NCBI RefSeq assembly: GCF_019933155.2
Contig: NZ_CP082944.1
Location: 3,598,001 to 3,662,000, forward strand
Reading direction: 5' to 3'
Source of the DNA: Metabacillus dongyingensis
GTDB taxonomy: Bacteria > Bacillota > Bacilli > Bacillales > Bacillaceae
Length of the DNA stretch: 64,000 nt
The translations under genes and the position numbers were made by a program. Numbering within the stretch: position 1 is the first letter of the stretch; every line of letters begins with the position of its first letter. Shown here one piece after another: positions 1-11,022 of the stretch. The notes under the pieces were generated by a model. The model made no database searches. It was not told where the DNA came from and saw only the letters and a program-made list of their open reading frames with translations.

Positions 1-1316
1 GCATGCCGCGGCATGTAATGCTCATTCACAGCCGCAGCAACTTCTTCTGCTTCACCAAATGCCTTGGCGTACTTTTCACCAATTATCCCCTGCAATTCAG
101 GAAATTCATAAACCATGTGAGTAACAAGGTCAAATTTGCAAATCTCAGCTGCCCGCAAGGCATGTATTTTTTCTTCGGAGGAAACATTAAATCGCTCAGC
201 TAGAGTTTTTGACAGGGCAGTCATTCTTCTGACTTTATCTCCAGTAGATCCAAGCTCTTCATGGAAAACAATTTTATCAAGTTTTTTCACATTATCCGAA
301 ATCACAAGCTTTTGGTCTTCATTGTAAAAGAATGCTGCGTCTGACAAACGTGCGCGCAAGACTTTTTCATTTCCTCTTGCCACATTTTCAATATGATTGT
401 GGTCACCATTTCTTACTGTTACAAAATAAGGAAGCAATTGTCCTTCCGCATTTTTTACAGGAAAATAACGCTGATGTTCTTTCATCGTTGTCACAAGCAC
501 TTCTTCCGGAAGAGACAGGTATTCTTCTTCAAATTTTCCAAATAAAGCAGTAGGATACTCAACCAGATTTGTCACTTCTTCTAATAAATCTTTGTCGATT
601 GGAATGTTCCACTTATTTTCTTCTTCAATATGATGCAGCTGAGTTAGAATAGCTTCTTTTCTTTTTACAGGAGAAGCAATGACAAACTGTGAAAGAAGAG
701 CCTTTTCATACTCAGATGGATGATCAATGATTTGATCTGAGCCTAAAAAACGGTGTCCTCTTGTTTCTTTTCCTGTTTGCACGCCAGTAATGTTAAAAGG
801 AATCACTTCCTGGCCGTACAGAGCGATCATCCATTTTATCGGTCTTGCAAATCTCAGGTCCTGAGATCCCCAGCGCATATTTTTAGGAAACGTAAGGCCG
901 GTAATGATCTCTTTTATATCTGCTAAGAGCTCATTCGTTTCTTTTCCTTTTATGAACTTATGGACATGAGCATATTCAATGCCGCCAATTTCTTTAAAGA
1001 AAATATCTTCAACACTTGCTCCCTGTCCTCTAGAAAATCCGACAGCAGCTTTTGACCAGTTTCCGTCTCCATCAAGCGCAATTTTCTTGGCAGGTCCCTT
1101 AGCTTCTTCCTCGATATCATCCTGTTTAGCAGCAACACCCTCGATTTGCACCGCAAGTCTTCTTGGTGTTGAAAAAACATTTACTTCACCAAAAGTGATA
1201 TTTTTCTCTTTCAGCCAGTTCGTTACTTTTAGAGAAAGCTGATTCATTGCATCCGTTACAAATCTTGCAGGCAATTCCTCAAGTCCGAGTTCAAGCAGCA
1301 AATCATGTTTACTCAT
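1..1316 (-). CDS. glyS: Glycyl-tRNA synthetase beta subunit, 5' part
   Basis: The beta chain of the bacterial alpha2-beta2 glycyl-tRNA synthetase, which charges tRNA-Gly in the cytoplasm. The frame opens [19 protein letters not shown], typical of GlyS, and stays readable to the window edge, so about 438 N-terminal residues are seen and the C-terminal anticodon-binding part lies outside. The ATG overlaps the end of glyQ by 8 nt, indicating translational coupling. The same T-box should control both genes. It is partial because the window ends, not because the gene is broken. Confidence 0.95.
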   Translation of the reverse strand, partial: MSKHDLLLELGLEELPARFVTDAMNQLSLKVTNWLKEKNITFGEVNVFSTPRRLAVQIEGVAAKQDDIEEEAKGPAKKIALDGDGNWSKAAVGFSRGQGASVEDIFFKEIGGIEYAHVHKFIKGKETNELLADIKEIITGLTFPKNMRWGSQDLRFARPIKWMIALYGQEVIPFNITGVQTGKETRGHRFLGSDQIIDHPSEYEKALLSQFVIASPVKRKEAILTQLHHIEEENKWNIPIDKDLLEEVTNLVEYPTALFGKFEEEYLSLPEEVLVTTMKEHQRYFPVKNAEGQLLPYFVTVRNGDHNHIENVARGNEKVLRARLSDAAFFYNEDQKLVISDNVKKLDKIVFHEELGSTGDKVRRMTALSKTLAERFNVSSEEKIHALRAAEICKFDLVTHMVYEFPELQGIIGEKYAKAFGEAEEVAAAVNEHYMPRH

Positions 1317-2199
1317 CTGTTTTAGCCTCCTCTTTTTTCAGCATTGGAAATCCTAGTTTTTCTCTTTCCTCATAAAACGTTTTTGCCACTTTTCTTGCTA
1401 AGTTTCTTACACGTCCAATGTATCCCGTTCTCTCTGTTACAGAAATGGCTCCTCTTGCATCAAGGAGGTTGAATGTATGGGAGCATTTCAAAACATAGTC
1501 ATAAGCGGGATGTACGAGTCCTTCGTCCATTTGCCGATGCGCTTCTTTTTCATAGATCGAAAATAGATTAAACAGCATATCAGCGTCTGACGTTTCAAAT
1601 GTATATTTTGAATGCTCATATTCAGGCATCAAGAAAATATCGCGAACGGTAAATCCATCTGTCCATTCTAAGTCAAATACATTTTCTTTATCCTGGATAT
1701 AGGAAGCAAGGCGTTCAATGCCATATGTGATCTCAACAGATACGGGTTTGCACTCAATTCCGCCCACTTGCTGGAAATAGGTAAACTGAGTAATTTCCAT
1801 TCCATCAAGCCAGACCTCCCAGCCAAGTCCAGCACAGCCAAGTGAAGGGTTCTCCCAGTTATCTTCAACGAAACGGATATCATGTTTCAGCGGATCAATT
1901 CCCAAAGCTTTTAATGAATCCAAATACAATTCCTGAATATTGTCAGGAGACGGCTTTATGATAACCTGGAATTGATGATGCTGATAAAGGCGGTTTGGGT
2001 TTTCCCCGTAGCGGCCATCAGCAGGACGGCGGGATGGCTCTACATAAGCCACTCTCCACGGTTCAGGACCTATCGCCTTCAGGAACGTGTATGGACTCAT
2101 CGTCCCTGCTCCTTTTTCAGTATCATAGGCCTGCATTAAAATACAGCCGTGATCTGACCAATGCTTTTGCAATGTTACTATCATGTCTTGAATATTCAA
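1309..2199 (-). CDS. glyQ: Glycyl-tRNA synthetase alpha subunit
   Basis: Catalytic alpha chain of glycyl-tRNA synthetase (class II, alpha2-beta2 type), 296 residues from the chosen start. I place the start at a TTG giving (M)[18 protein letters not shown], which matches the family N-terminus and follows a GGAGGTG ribosome site about 6 nt upstream. A longer frame from an upstream ATG adds 36 residues, but that stretch encodes the T-box terminator and is not family sequence. The C-terminus overlaps the glyS start. The glycine-responsive T-box directly upstream should regulate it. Confidence 0.96.
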   Translation of the reverse strand: MNIQDMIVTLQKHWSDHGCILMQAYDTEKGAGTMSPYTFLKAIGPEPWRVAYVEPSRRPADGRYGENPNRLYQHHQFQVIIKPSPDNIQELYLDSLKALGIDPLKHDIRFVEDNWENPSLGCAGLGWEVWLDGMEITQFTYFQQVGGIECKPVSVEITYGIERLASYIQDKENVFDLEWTDGFTVRDIFLMPEYEHSKYTFETSDADMLFNLFSIYEKEAHRQMDEGLVHPAYDYVLKCSHTFNLLDARGAISVTERTGYIGRVRNLARKVAKTFYEEREKLGFPMLKKEEAKTDE

Positions 2200-2227
2200 A
2201 CCAAGCACCTCCAAATATCTTAAATAA

Positions 2228-2453
2228 AACAAAAAACTCCCGTCTCTATGCTGTCTGATAGCAGCATAGGGACGAGAGTTAACCCGCGGTTCCACCCTAA
2301 TTGCCAATGCATATTATGCATCAGCCTCTTTCCGGTAAAGTCGCTCAAGAAACGCCTTTCTTTGCCGGTTATCCCTTAGCTCGCACTATCCTAAGGTCGC
2401 TTTTCATAACGTCATGCAAATACTCTTTTTCCTTCACAGCAACATATTAATTT
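2228..2453 (-). promoter_or_regulatory. Glycine-specific T-box riboswitch leader
   Basis: The leader carries the T-box core AGGGTGGAACCGCGGG (2283-2299 region). It is followed by a long GC-rich stem and a T-run (2230-2280), which is the terminator competing with the antiterminator. The bulge reads TGGA, the complement of the UCCA 3' end of tRNA-Gly. A stem with arms CCTTAG/CTAAGG (about 2374-2396) fits the distal part of stem I. A GGC triplet at 2364-2366, followed by A, is my candidate glycine specifier. Uncharged tRNA-Gly would promote readthrough into glyQ-glyS. The specifier position is inferred without folding. Confidence 0.92.
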
Positions 2454-2459
2454 ACAAGC

Positions 2460-2488
2460 ATCATAATAGAAACAGAAGATAAAGTCAA
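2460..2488 (-). promoter_or_regulatory. Sigma-A promoter of glyQS
   Basis: TTGACT (-35), exactly 17 nt, then TATGAT (-10), placed so that transcription begins close to position 2453, the start of the T-box leader. Confidence 0.7.
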
Positions 2489-2498
2489 TATGTATAAA

Positions 2499-3254
2499 TT
2501 AAGTCAGTTTCCCTTTTAATGATTCCATCTGATCTAAAAATTTTTTTGACTTTAGAAATATTCCTGAGTATTCACTGTAATAGGAATCAATCACCAATTT
2601 AAGTTCAGCTTTTGTTTCCGGCTTTACAGTTACTTTCCCCAGCCTTTCTAAATCAAAATAATAAAATAAACGCAATAATTTAGCGGTAGCCTGGGAAATC
2701 GGCAGTCTGTACGGATCGACCTCGAAGCATCTGTGACAGATAAAACCGTTTTCTCTTATTGAGAAATGAAAGGTTCCATCCTTGCTGCTGCAGTTTACGC
2801 ATGAATCAAGCTGCGGATATAACCCAAGAACATTCACGATTTTCATCTCAAAAATATAAAGCAGGACATCAGGATCAACGCCTTCGTTCAGGAGCTGAAG
2901 GGTCTGATTGAATAATTCAAAAAGAAAGGGATTAGGCTCATTTTGCTCTGTGCTTTTATCAAGCAATTCTGCTGTATATGAAGCATATGCCGTCAGAAAG
3001 ATATCTTCCCTAATCCCCCTCATAGAAGAAATGGTCTCGCCCTGCTGCAGCCCTCCTAGTCCGGAAGACTTCTGAAATAAGAAATACCCGTATGTGAATA
3101 ACTGAGTGGAAGAGGTTAACCGGCTATTAGGCTTTTTTGCCCCTCTGGCCATTACCCCCACCTTCCCAAGTTCACGGGTATAGATTGTCACAATTTTATT
3201 TGTTTCACCGTAATCATTTGTTCTAATGACAATGCCTTCACACTTTTGAAGCAA
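2499..3254 (-). CDS. recO: DNA repair protein RecO
   Basis: RecO loads RecA onto SSB-coated single-stranded DNA with RecR (RecFOR pathway). The 251-residue product has the N-terminal OB-fold part ([17 protein letters not shown]) and a zinc-binding region at about 148-180 (CVNC...CHRC). The start is TTG, chosen because the product matches the family from its first residue and a GGTGAG ribosome site precedes it. It lies 32 nt after yqzL, in the usual era-yqzL-recO order. No regulatory site of its own is visible. Confidence 0.96.
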   Translation of the reverse strand: MLQKCEGIVIRTNDYGETNKIVTIYTRELGKVGVMARGAKKPNSRLTSSTQLFTYGYFLFQKSSGLGGLQQGETISSMRGIREDIFLTAYASYTAELLDKSTEQNEPNPFLFELFNQTLQLLNEGVDPDVLLYIFEMKIVNVLGLYPQLDSCVNCSSKDGTFHFSIRENGFICHRCFEVDPYRLPISQATAKLLRLFYYFDLERLGKVTVKPETKAELKLVIDSYYSEYSGIFLKSKKFLDQMESLKGKLT

Positions 3255-3286
3255 TCTTTCTCACCATCCAGAAGGATTTGGTCAGA

Positions 3287-3430
3287 TCACGAAATTGGAA
3301 AGTCAGCTTCCGCCAGCTCATGATCTTGTGAATCGGGTCCGTCACCAGTATCTTTTTCCAGTTCCTTAAAAAGAAGATAGGTATCAATATTACCTGTTTG
3401 AATAAAGACTTTCCAGGTAAAATCCAACAT
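3287..3430 (-). CDS. yqzL: Small YqzL family protein
   Basis: A 47-codon gene beginning MLDFTWKVFIQTGNIDTYLL and rich in acidic residues toward the C-terminus (DTGDGPDSQDHE). It occupies the same place between era and recO as yqzL in Bacillus subtilis, and length and N-terminus agree with that family. Its function is unknown. A longer overlapping frame covers the same DNA but has no family resemblance. Confidence 0.88.
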   Translation of the reverse strand: MLDFTWKVFIQTGNIDTYLLFKELEKDTGDGPDSQDHELAEADFPIS

Positions 3431-3541
3431 GTAAACCCCCACCTTTCTGTCGTTAAGACAAGCAAGCTATAATCCAATTTCTATATCGTTATCTTGACCT
3501 GAGATCCTTCGTTTCATGTTAAACAAATTTTGTTAAAAAGC

Positions 3542-4886
<1,345 letters not shown>

Positions 4887-4962
4887 CTATTTTACCTAAA
4901 ATGAGGTGAAATTTCACGCAGATGCCGCAAATGTAATTTAATTGTAAGAATTTTCTCATAAC

Positions 4963-5334
4963 TTATAAAATTTTAGGGATAAAGATGATTAACCCTATAA
5001 TAACTGCTAGCACTGCATAAATCAAAACAGCACCTGCTGCAGCATCTTTAGCTGCTTTTGCAAGCGGATGATATTCTGCCGTGACAAGGTCCACAAGCCG
5101 TTCTACGGCCGTGTTCATCAGCTCAAGCGACAGCATTCCCCCTATTAAAAAAAGGATGATAAGCCATTCAGTGAGCGTGATATGATAAAAGAAAGCTGCA
5201 GCGGCAACAAGAATACAAATGACGGTATGTATTTGAAAATTACGTTCAGATCTAAATGTGCTCTTTATCCCATCCCACGCATAGGAAAAGCTTCTAATGA
5301 AACGTTCCCGCTCAGATCTCCCTTTTGAGCCCAT
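4963..5334 (-). CDS. dgkA: Undecaprenol/diacylglycerol kinase DgkA
   Basis: Small integral-membrane lipid kinase. In Gram-positives this family phosphorylates undecaprenol, feeding the cell-wall carrier pool. Three hydrophobic segments (about 33-52, 55-77, 97-120) and the active-site stretch [17 protein letters not shown] are present. The start is the least certain part: I chose ATG giving [12 protein letters not shown] (123 residues), which overlaps the end of ybeY by 23 nt. A start 15 codons upstream is possible but atypical. Confidence 0.92.
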   Translation of the reverse strand: MGSKGRSERERFIRSFSYAWDGIKSTFRSERNFQIHTVICILVAAAAFFYHITLTEWLIILFLIGGMLSLELMNTAVERLVDLVTAEYHPLAKAAKDAAAGAVLIYAVLAVIIGLIIFIPKIL

Positions 5335-5791
5335 ATGCATCCAGGATTTCTTTTTGTTTTCCAAACATTTTTTTCTCATCTTCCTCTGTCATATGATCAT
5401 AGCCAAGCAAATGAAGCAGACCGTGAACAGCCAGGAAGCCAAGCTCTCTTGTAAAGGAATGACCATATTCCTCAGCCTGTTCAGATGCACGGGGGACAGA
5501 TATAATAATATCTCCTAAAACTGGAGGCATGTCCACCCCTACAATTGAAACTTCACCTTTCCCCTGTTCTTCCATGGCGAAAGAAATGACATCTGTAACC
5601 TGATCTTTGCTGCGATAAACCCGATTGATTTCTTTAATTTTTTCATTATCGACAAATGTAACAGACAGCTCAGCGTCCTGTGCAACGCGTTCAGCTTCAG
5701 CTGCGTGCTGAAGCAGTGTTTCAACCATTTCAAGCTGTTCTTCTGTCAGCAATTCTGTTTCATCAATCATATCAATAATCATTCTAGTCAT
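5312..5791 (-). CDS. ybeY: rRNA maturation endonuclease YbeY
   Basis: YbeY is a metal-dependent endoribonuclease needed for 16S rRNA 3'-end maturation and ribosome quality control. The product has the zinc-site signature [11 protein letters not shown] (about residues 124-134) and the expected length of 159. Its start overlaps the end of pgpH by 4 nt (ATGA), so the two are translationally coupled. Confidence 0.97.
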   Translation of the reverse strand: MTRMIIDMIDETELLTEEQLEMVETLLQHAAEAERVAQDAELSVTFVDNEKIKEINRVYRSKDQVTDVISFAMEEQGKGEVSIVGVDMPPVLGDIIISVPRASEQAEEYGHSFTRELGFLAVHGLLHLLGYDHMTEEDEKKMFGKQKEILDAYGLKREI

Positions 5792-7965
5792 GCTTGTTTC
5801 ACCTTCTGTTTTGAAATTTCCGGATATTCGATTCTGGAATGAAAAATACCTTTTAATGTTTCACTGAATGATTTTGCAATAATATCCAGCTCTCTGAGCG
5901 TTAAATCACATTCGTTTAGCTGATGATCCTGAAGTCTGTCTGTAATAATACCGCGAATAAGCTTTTCAATTTTATCAGGAGTTGGACTCGACATGGATCT
6001 CACTGCAGCTTCAACACTGTCAGCTATTGAGATAATCGCAATCTCTTTGGTCTGTGGTTTAGGTCCCGGGTAACGAAACTCTTCTTCATAAATATCAGGA
6101 TGATTTTGTTTTGCCTTATGATAGAAAAACTTCAATAACGTTGTTCCGTGATGCTGTTCGGCTATATCAACAAACTCCTTTGGCATTTTATGCCTGCGGA
6201 GTAGCTCTGCACCATCTGACACATGAGAAATAATAACATTCTTGCTTAACTGCGGTGACAATTTATCATGCGGATTTTCAATATTCATCTGATTTTCGAT
6301 AAAATACTGAGGCCGTTTTGTTTTTCCAATATCATGGTAATACGCTCCCACACGAGCAAGAAGGCCATTCGCACCAATTGCTTCACAAGCTGCCTCAGAC
6401 AAGTTGGCAACCATGACACTATGATGATATGTGCCCGGTGTTTCAGTTAATATTTTGCGGAGAAGCGGATGATTTGGATTCGATAATTCAATTAATTTCA
6501 TAGTAGACAGTATTCCAAACCCCGTTTCAAAAAACGGCATAAATCCGATAGTCAAAACAGAAGAAACAAGTCCAGACGCAAGGGCCATGATAAAGTATGA
6601 ACCGAGCTCAATGTTTGAATAGCTTCCATTTTGCATTAATAGGATAGAAGTGATGATAAGGATATTAATCAAGGCTACAAATAATCCAGTCTGAAGAATT
6701 CTGGAACGGACATTTTGCTCATTCAGAAATAAGACTCCCGCTATACTTCCAAACAGGAAATACACGCCGATGGTAAAATTGAAGGTACCCGTAACGCCTT
6801 CATTAAAGATAATACTGCCGCAGACGGCAAAAATTATACTCGTTAAAATGGCAAGCCTCTCGTGAAGAAGAAGCTTAATAAGCATAGCGCCCATTGCAAC
6901 CGGAACCAGATATCCTACATTCGAATAATCAATTTCCTGAAAGAAACTGATGATTTTAATGAGCAGGATCGTAATGCTGAAAATTAAAACGTAAAGAATA
7001 AGAGAGTGATTCTTTCTCTCTGAAGGCTTATCAGGTGCTTCAAAATAATAAATGAGCGTCGCAATAATTAAAAGAATAATCAGCATTAGTCCTGCAAACG
7101 GCTTTAGTGCCAGCTGATTATCGAGAAGCCCGACTAGATCAAGCTTGCGGTAGATGTCTCTGCTGATGTAACCGCCTTCTTCAACGAGAATCTGGCCTTG
7201 TTTAATCTGCACTTCTTTCACATCATCATATGCCTGCTGCTTTTTTTCTTCCGTTGCATCAAGATCAAATACATAGTTTGCAATCACCGCATATCTTCCA
7301 AGCTGAACAGCTGCATTTGATAAGTCAGCCCTCAGTGTAGAAGACTTAAGATCTTCTTCGACAAGATCCTTTGCTTCATCCTGTTTCTGAAGAGGAATTT
7401 CATCGCTCATTACGCGATTAACGGCCGTAATGATTGAATCTTTTGCAATAGCCAATTCATTGTCTGAAGAGTCCAGCAGCGCTCTGAAGGCATCATCAGG
7501 AATTTTTTCTCTAATATCGGAAGTAAGCTTGTCCTTTAAACGTTTAAGTTTTTCATCTGCAGAAATAGAATAGGCTTCTTCACCCTCTGTGACATTTTCA
7601 TTCTGTAGTTTTATTTCATCTGCTGCCTCTTTATTCGTTTCTTTTACAAAATCAAAAATGGATGTTATGACTTCTACTCTATTTACGACATAGTCTTTTC
7701 TTAAAACATATTCATCTTCAACTGCGTCATAGGCTTCCTGGCGCTTGTTGTCCGTTTCATAGGTATCATCTGCCTGTGTAGGGGCAATGATCGTCTGATC
7801 GGAATAAGTGAACAGTTCTACATCAATCGTTTCCGGCTTTACATTGCTGTAAAGCGAGACAAAAATAACAGCGGCAAGCATGACATACATCGATATATGT
7901 ATAAATTTATAATTCTTTACTTTTTCGATTAACTGACTAAATTTAGGCTTTTGCTTCGTTTTCAT
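5788..7965 (-). CDS. pgpH: 7TMR-HD family cyclic-di-AMP phosphodiesterase
   Basis: PgpH-type (YqfF) membrane phosphodiesterase that hydrolyses c-di-AMP and so controls potassium and wall homeostasis. Order: one N-terminal membrane segment (about 22-42), a large extracytoplasmic 7TMR-HDED domain to about residue 275, seven membrane helices (about 285-475), and a cytoplasmic HD domain with [22 protein letters not shown] and the EQHHGT stretch. The ATG giving [11 protein letters not shown] follows AGGGGGTGAGG, so a 9-codon longer form is unlikely. A strong terminator lies only about 30 nt upstream. Confidence 0.95.
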   Translation of the reverse strand: MKTKQKPKFSQLIEKVKNYKFIHISMYVMLAAVIFVSLYSNVKPETIDVELFTYSDQTIIAPTQADDTYETDNKRQEAYDAVEDEYVLRKDYVVNRVEVITSIFDFVKETNKEAADEIKLQNENVTEGEEAYSISADEKLKRLKDKLTSDIREKIPDDAFRALLDSSDNELAIAKDSIITAVNRVMSDEIPLQKQDEAKDLVEEDLKSSTLRADLSNAAVQLGRYAVIANYVFDLDATEEKKQQAYDDVKEVQIKQGQILVEEGGYISRDIYRKLDLVGLLDNQLALKPFAGLMLIILLIIATLIYYFEAPDKPSERKNHSLILYVLIFSITILLIKIISFFQEIDYSNVGYLVPVAMGAMLIKLLLHERLAILTSIIFAVCGSIIFNEGVTGTFNFTIGVYFLFGSIAGVLFLNEQNVRSRILQTGLFVALINILIITSILLMQNGSYSNIELGSYFIMALASGLVSSVLTIGFMPFFETGFGILSTMKLIELSNPNHPLLRKILTETPGTYHHSVMVANLSEAACEAIGANGLLARVGAYYHDIGKTKRPQYFIENQMNIENPHDKLSPQLSKNVIISHVSDGAELLRRHKMPKEFVDIAEQHHGTTLLKFFYHKAKQNHPDIYEEEFRYPGPKPQTKEIAIISIADSVEAAVRSMSSPTPDKIEKLIRGIITDRLQDHQLNECDLTLRELDIIAKSFSETLKGIFHSRIEYPEISKQKVKQA

Positions 7966-7996
7966 AACCTCACCCCCTGCTCCCCTCTGCAATCAT

Positions 7997-8034
7997 GAAA
8001 AAAGTGACCCGAAATCGGGCTGTCGGGTCACTTC
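7997..8034 (-). terminator. Terminator overlapping the phoH stop codon
   Basis: On the minus strand the sequence AAGTGACCCGA, a loop, TCGGGTCACTT and a T-run form a near-perfect stem of about 11 bp. The 5' arm contains the last codons of phoH. Confidence 0.85.
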
Positions 8035-8987
8035 GTCTGATCATATGCTTCGATGATTTTCGCAACCAGCGGGTGGCGAACAACATCTGATTGCTGCAGT
8101 TCGTTAAAAGCAATGCCGCTGACAGAACTTAATGTTTCTTTTGCGGCAGCAAGTCCTGATTTAACGCCTTTTGGCAAGTCAACCTGAGTAATGTCTCCTG
8201 TAATGACCATTTTTGAACCAAACCCAAGCCTCGTCAAAAACATTTTCATTTGCGCAGGTGTCGTATTCTGTGCCTCATCTAAAATAACAAAAGCATCATC
8301 AAGCGTTCTGCCTCTCATGTAGGCTAGAGGAGCAATTTCTATTGTTCCTCTTTCAATTAATCTTTGCGTGTGCTCCATTCCAAGCACATCATGCAAAGCA
8401 TCGTAAAGAGGACGCAAATAAGGATCAACTTTTTCTTTAAGATCCCCTGGAAGGAATCCAAGGCTTTCTCCTGCTTCTACCGCAGGTCTGGTTAAAATAA
8501 TTTTTTTAACGCTGTTATTCTTTAAGGCACTCACTGCCATGACAACGGCTAAATATGTTTTTCCTGTACCTGCAGGGCCAATTCCAAAGACGAGATCTTT
8601 ATTCCTGATAGAAGAGATATAATGTCTTTGTCCAAGAGTTTTAACTCTGATTGATTTCCCGCGGGCGTCTTTGCTGATCTCATCTACATATAATGCTTCA
8701 AATTCATCAAGTTTTAAGCGTTTTGCCATTTCAATTCCGTATAAAACGTCCCGTTCACTGATCGTGATTCCTTTGCGGATCAGGACTAACAGCGACTTCA
8801 ATACATCAGTAACAGTCTGAACACTGTCAGGGTCCCCGGATACGTAAACTGCTTCGCCTCTCGTTACAATGGAGACGTTCAGTTCATCTTCCATACGCTT
8901 TAAATGTGCATCATTATTTCCAAACAGAGCAACCGCTTCATTTGGGTTTTCTACTTGCTGATTTATCGTAACTAGTTCTTCTGGCAT
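8028..8987 (-). CDS. phoH: PhoH family ATPase
   Basis: Cytoplasmic P-loop ATPase of the PhoH/YlaK family, 319 residues, with an N-terminal KH-like region and Walker A GPAGTGKT near residue 137 and Walker B FVILDEAQNTT near 235. The family is linked to RNA metabolism because of its fixed neighbourhood with ybeY and era, but its biochemical role is not settled. A good AGGGAG-type site precedes the ATG, 3 nt after yqfD. The last codons double as a terminator arm. Confidence 0.95.
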   Translation of the reverse strand: MPEELVTINQQVENPNEAVALFGNNDAHLKRMEDELNVSIVTRGEAVYVSGDPDSVQTVTDVLKSLLVLIRKGITISERDVLYGIEMAKRLKLDEFEALYVDEISKDARGKSIRVKTLGQRHYISSIRNKDLVFGIGPAGTGKTYLAVVMAVSALKNNSVKKIILTRPAVEAGESLGFLPGDLKEKVDPYLRPLYDALHDVLGMEHTQRLIERGTIEIAPLAYMRGRTLDDAFVILDEAQNTTPAQMKMFLTRLGFGSKMVITGDITQVDLPKGVKSGLAAAKETLSSVSGIAFNELQQSDVVRHPLVAKIIEAYDQTK

Positions 8988-8990
8988 TAT

Positions 8991-10175
8991 TTAATCTCCC
9001 TGAACAATTGGTGTAGTTTTTACGATATTTTCTATAACTTGGTAGAGCACTGTTAGTTTTACTTTACCATTCTCGTTCGTCTGGTGCAAAACTTTTTGAC
9101 CCTTTATTTCCGCTTCTTCTCCCAATTCATTTAATAATTCTTTTTTGCCGAGTTCAAGGGCAGCTGTCCGTGCTTCCTCACTTGTGTAACTGCGTTTAAC
9201 AACTTCTTTTTCGCGGTAGATTTTTTTACCGTATCCAATCGGCAAGTTCCAATTCAGAAATTTAACAGATCTTATGTCTTTCTCCACTTCAAATTCTTTA
9301 AACATGTCCTGCTTAAATCCCCAAACCTGAAGCTCCCATGACCCAAGTTCTAAGTAATACTTGCGTTTGTCATCTCCAGAAAAAACATTAAATGTAGTAT
9401 GAATAGGCACTGCCACTTCAGAGCGGTACCATGTCTCTCCCAGTATCTCTGCTTTCGCTGCCACTTTCTGCTTATTATTATCATTGCCTATTATTCCCGA
9501 AACAAGCAGCTGCCCTTTCTTCACATGCTCATTAATAGATACCGCAGGCTGTCCTTTTTCAACGTACATTTTAGTTATAACCGCTTTTTTTCTTGCAACG
9601 ATATTCTGTGGACTTGAATACATGATTTTTTCCGGTTCATTTTTCTCGACAACCTCAAAATGATAATTTGTGCCCTTCAGTTCAACTCCAACCCATGTAA
9701 GCTCTTTGATATTGTTTGTCAGGTTTTTTTGTATGGAATCAGGATCAAGAGTAAAGAACTGCAGTTTCCCAACCTTCACACCCATTGCATCAAGCTCTTT
9801 TTTTATAAGATGTTCAGTGCTGGGCTTTGCTCCTTTTATATCAATTCCCCAGATCATGTTGGATAAAAGAAGAATAACGGTAAAAAATAGTGCGAATCCA
9901 ATGACAAAACCACTGTTTTTCAAGGATTTCTGAATTAGAAAAGGCAAGCCGGACACTTTCTTCAATGAACATTTGCATTCATTTTTGCGCGCCGCAGCCC
10001 GAATGGCATGTACATCTTTCAGACGAATAAAAAAAGAGACCGCCCCCTCTTCTCTTCTTACATTCCATACAGGTACGTCCTTCCTGATGCAGTCGTTAAT
10101 AAATCTTTCAGTGCCTCTGCCTGTGATTGTCACTTTAATGACGCCGTAAAAGAAATGGGTCCATTGGTTTTTCAT
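8991..10175 (-). CDS. yqfD: Sporulation protein YqfD
   Basis: A 394-residue membrane-anchored sporulation protein (stage IV YqfD family), made in the mother cell in B. subtilis and needed for efficient sporulation. The N-terminal part (MKNQWTHFFYGVIKVTITGRG) is typical, one membrane segment lies near residues 88-112, and the rest is a predicted extracytoplasmic domain. A GGAGG site lies 6 nt before the ATG. It follows yqfC by 16 nt, as in other spore formers. Confidence 0.95.
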   Translation of the reverse strand: MKNQWTHFFYGVIKVTITGRGTERFINDCIRKDVPVWNVRREEGAVSFFIRLKDVHAIRAAARKNECKCSLKKVSGLPFLIQKSLKNSGFVIGFALFFTVILLLSNMIWGIDIKGAKPSTEHLIKKELDAMGVKVGKLQFFTLDPDSIQKNLTNNIKELTWVGVELKGTNYHFEVVEKNEPEKIMYSSPQNIVARKKAVITKMYVEKGQPAVSINEHVKKGQLLVSGIIGNDNNKQKVAAKAEILGETWYRSEVAVPIHTTFNVFSGDDKRKYYLELGSWELQVWGFKQDMFKEFEVEKDIRSVKFLNWNLPIGYGKKIYREKEVVKRSYTSEEARTAALELGKKELLNELGEEAEIKGQKVLHQTNENGKVKLTVLYQVIENIVKTTPIVQGD

Positions 10176-10191
10176 TGTTATCCTCCTATAT

Positions 10192-10479
10192 TCAAGATTG
10201 TTCTAAATAATTAACTTGGTCGATTTTTCCCTGCAGAAGGATTTCTTCCGGCAAAATCGTTTTTATAACAAAAGCTTCACCCTTAATCTGAAGCTGTCCC
10301 TGTTTGAGTAAAAGCCGAAGTTCATTATCTGTAAAAGTGAGCAGCCCTCTATGATTTTCAATATAAATATGTATTTGGCCGATCATCGTGATGCGGGGAA
10401 GATCCATCATGACATCCTGGGGTATTTCTACTGTTCGTGAGATCCATTTCGCTACATGCTGTCGCCATCTTTTCGCCAT
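10192..10479 (-). CDS. yqfC: Sporulation protein YqfC
   Basis: Small (95-residue) sporulation protein of the YqfC/YabP family, expressed in the mother cell in B. subtilis. The central part (VMMDLPRITMIGQIHIYIENHRG) carries the family pattern; there is no membrane segment. It begins about 10 nt after the terminator of yqfB, and its ribosome site lies inside that terminator's 3' arm. In the B. subtilis model it is under sigma-E, but I could not find a convincing sigma-E promoter here. Confidence 0.93.
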   Translation of the reverse strand: MAKRWRQHVAKWISRTVEIPQDVMMDLPRITMIGQIHIYIENHRGLLTFTDNELRLLLKQGQLQIKGEAFVIKTILPEEILLQGKIDQVNYLEQS

Positions 10480-10482
10480 AAA

Positions 10483-10530
10483 AAAGAACCCCCTCTCATC
10501 TCATATGTATGAGTTGAAAGGGGGTTCTAA
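10483..10530 (-). terminator. Terminator of the yqeZ-floA-yqfB operon
   Basis: AGAACCCCCT...AGGGGGTTCT with a 20-plus-nt partly paired inner loop and a run of six T on the minus strand. The 3' arm AGGGGG is also the only ribosome site in front of yqfC. Confidence 0.8.
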
Positions 10531-10540
10531 CACTTCTTTT

Positions 10541-10993
10541 TTAAACTCGGCGTTTGGCAGAGGCGTGCGGCTTTTTAGACCTTGGTGAACCGAGAATTTC
10601 GCTCCAAATAATTCCTTGCACAACGTTATCCTTATTTATGACAGGGTTTGCTTTCGTGCGCTCATTCTGACTGTTTTTCGAGTCAGTCTGAATTTCCGCT
10701 TGAATTTCATCTGCCGCTGAGCCAATTTCATTTCCAAGTTCGCTCATTTCACTTTTTACTGAGTGATATCTTGTTTCTATTGTATCAATCGCTTCTTTCA
10801 TTCGTTCTTTAGCTTCCGGCTTAGTTTCGGTCTGTTCAATTGACGGTACAGGGACAGATGCGGCAGTTGCTGGGTTTTCCTTTTGCCTTCGCTGTTGTTT
10901 TCCCTTCTTTTTTTTGCCGAATAAGGATGATAAAACAAAGATAAGGCCTGCAATAACTAATGGATTGCTAAGAATAAATTCAACTAAGTCCAT
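10541..10993 (-). CDS. yqfB: YqfB-like membrane-anchored protein
   Basis: A 150-residue protein with one N-terminal membrane segment (about residues 5-22), a lysine-rich stop (GKKKKGKQQRRQK) and then a charged, probably disordered tail (EIGSAADEIQAEIQ). It takes the place of yqfB, third gene after yqeZ and floA, and ends at a terminator. The sequence has little recognisable domain content, so the name rests on position; the function is unknown. Confidence 0.75.
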   Translation of the reverse strand: MDLVEFILSNPLVIAGLIFVLSSLFGKKKKGKQQRRQKENPATAASVPVPSIEQTETKPEAKERMKEAIDTIETRYHSVKSEMSELGNEIGSAADEIQAEIQTDSKNSQNERTKANPVINKDNVVQGIIWSEILGSPRSKKPHASAKRRV

Positions 10994-11022
10994 TCGTCAG
11001 CACCTCCTTTATCGAGCTTTCC

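Noticed and set aside
3238..3477. A 79-codon frame between era and recO
   Set aside because: It overlaps yqzL in another frame; the 47-codon yqzL product matches a family and this one does not.
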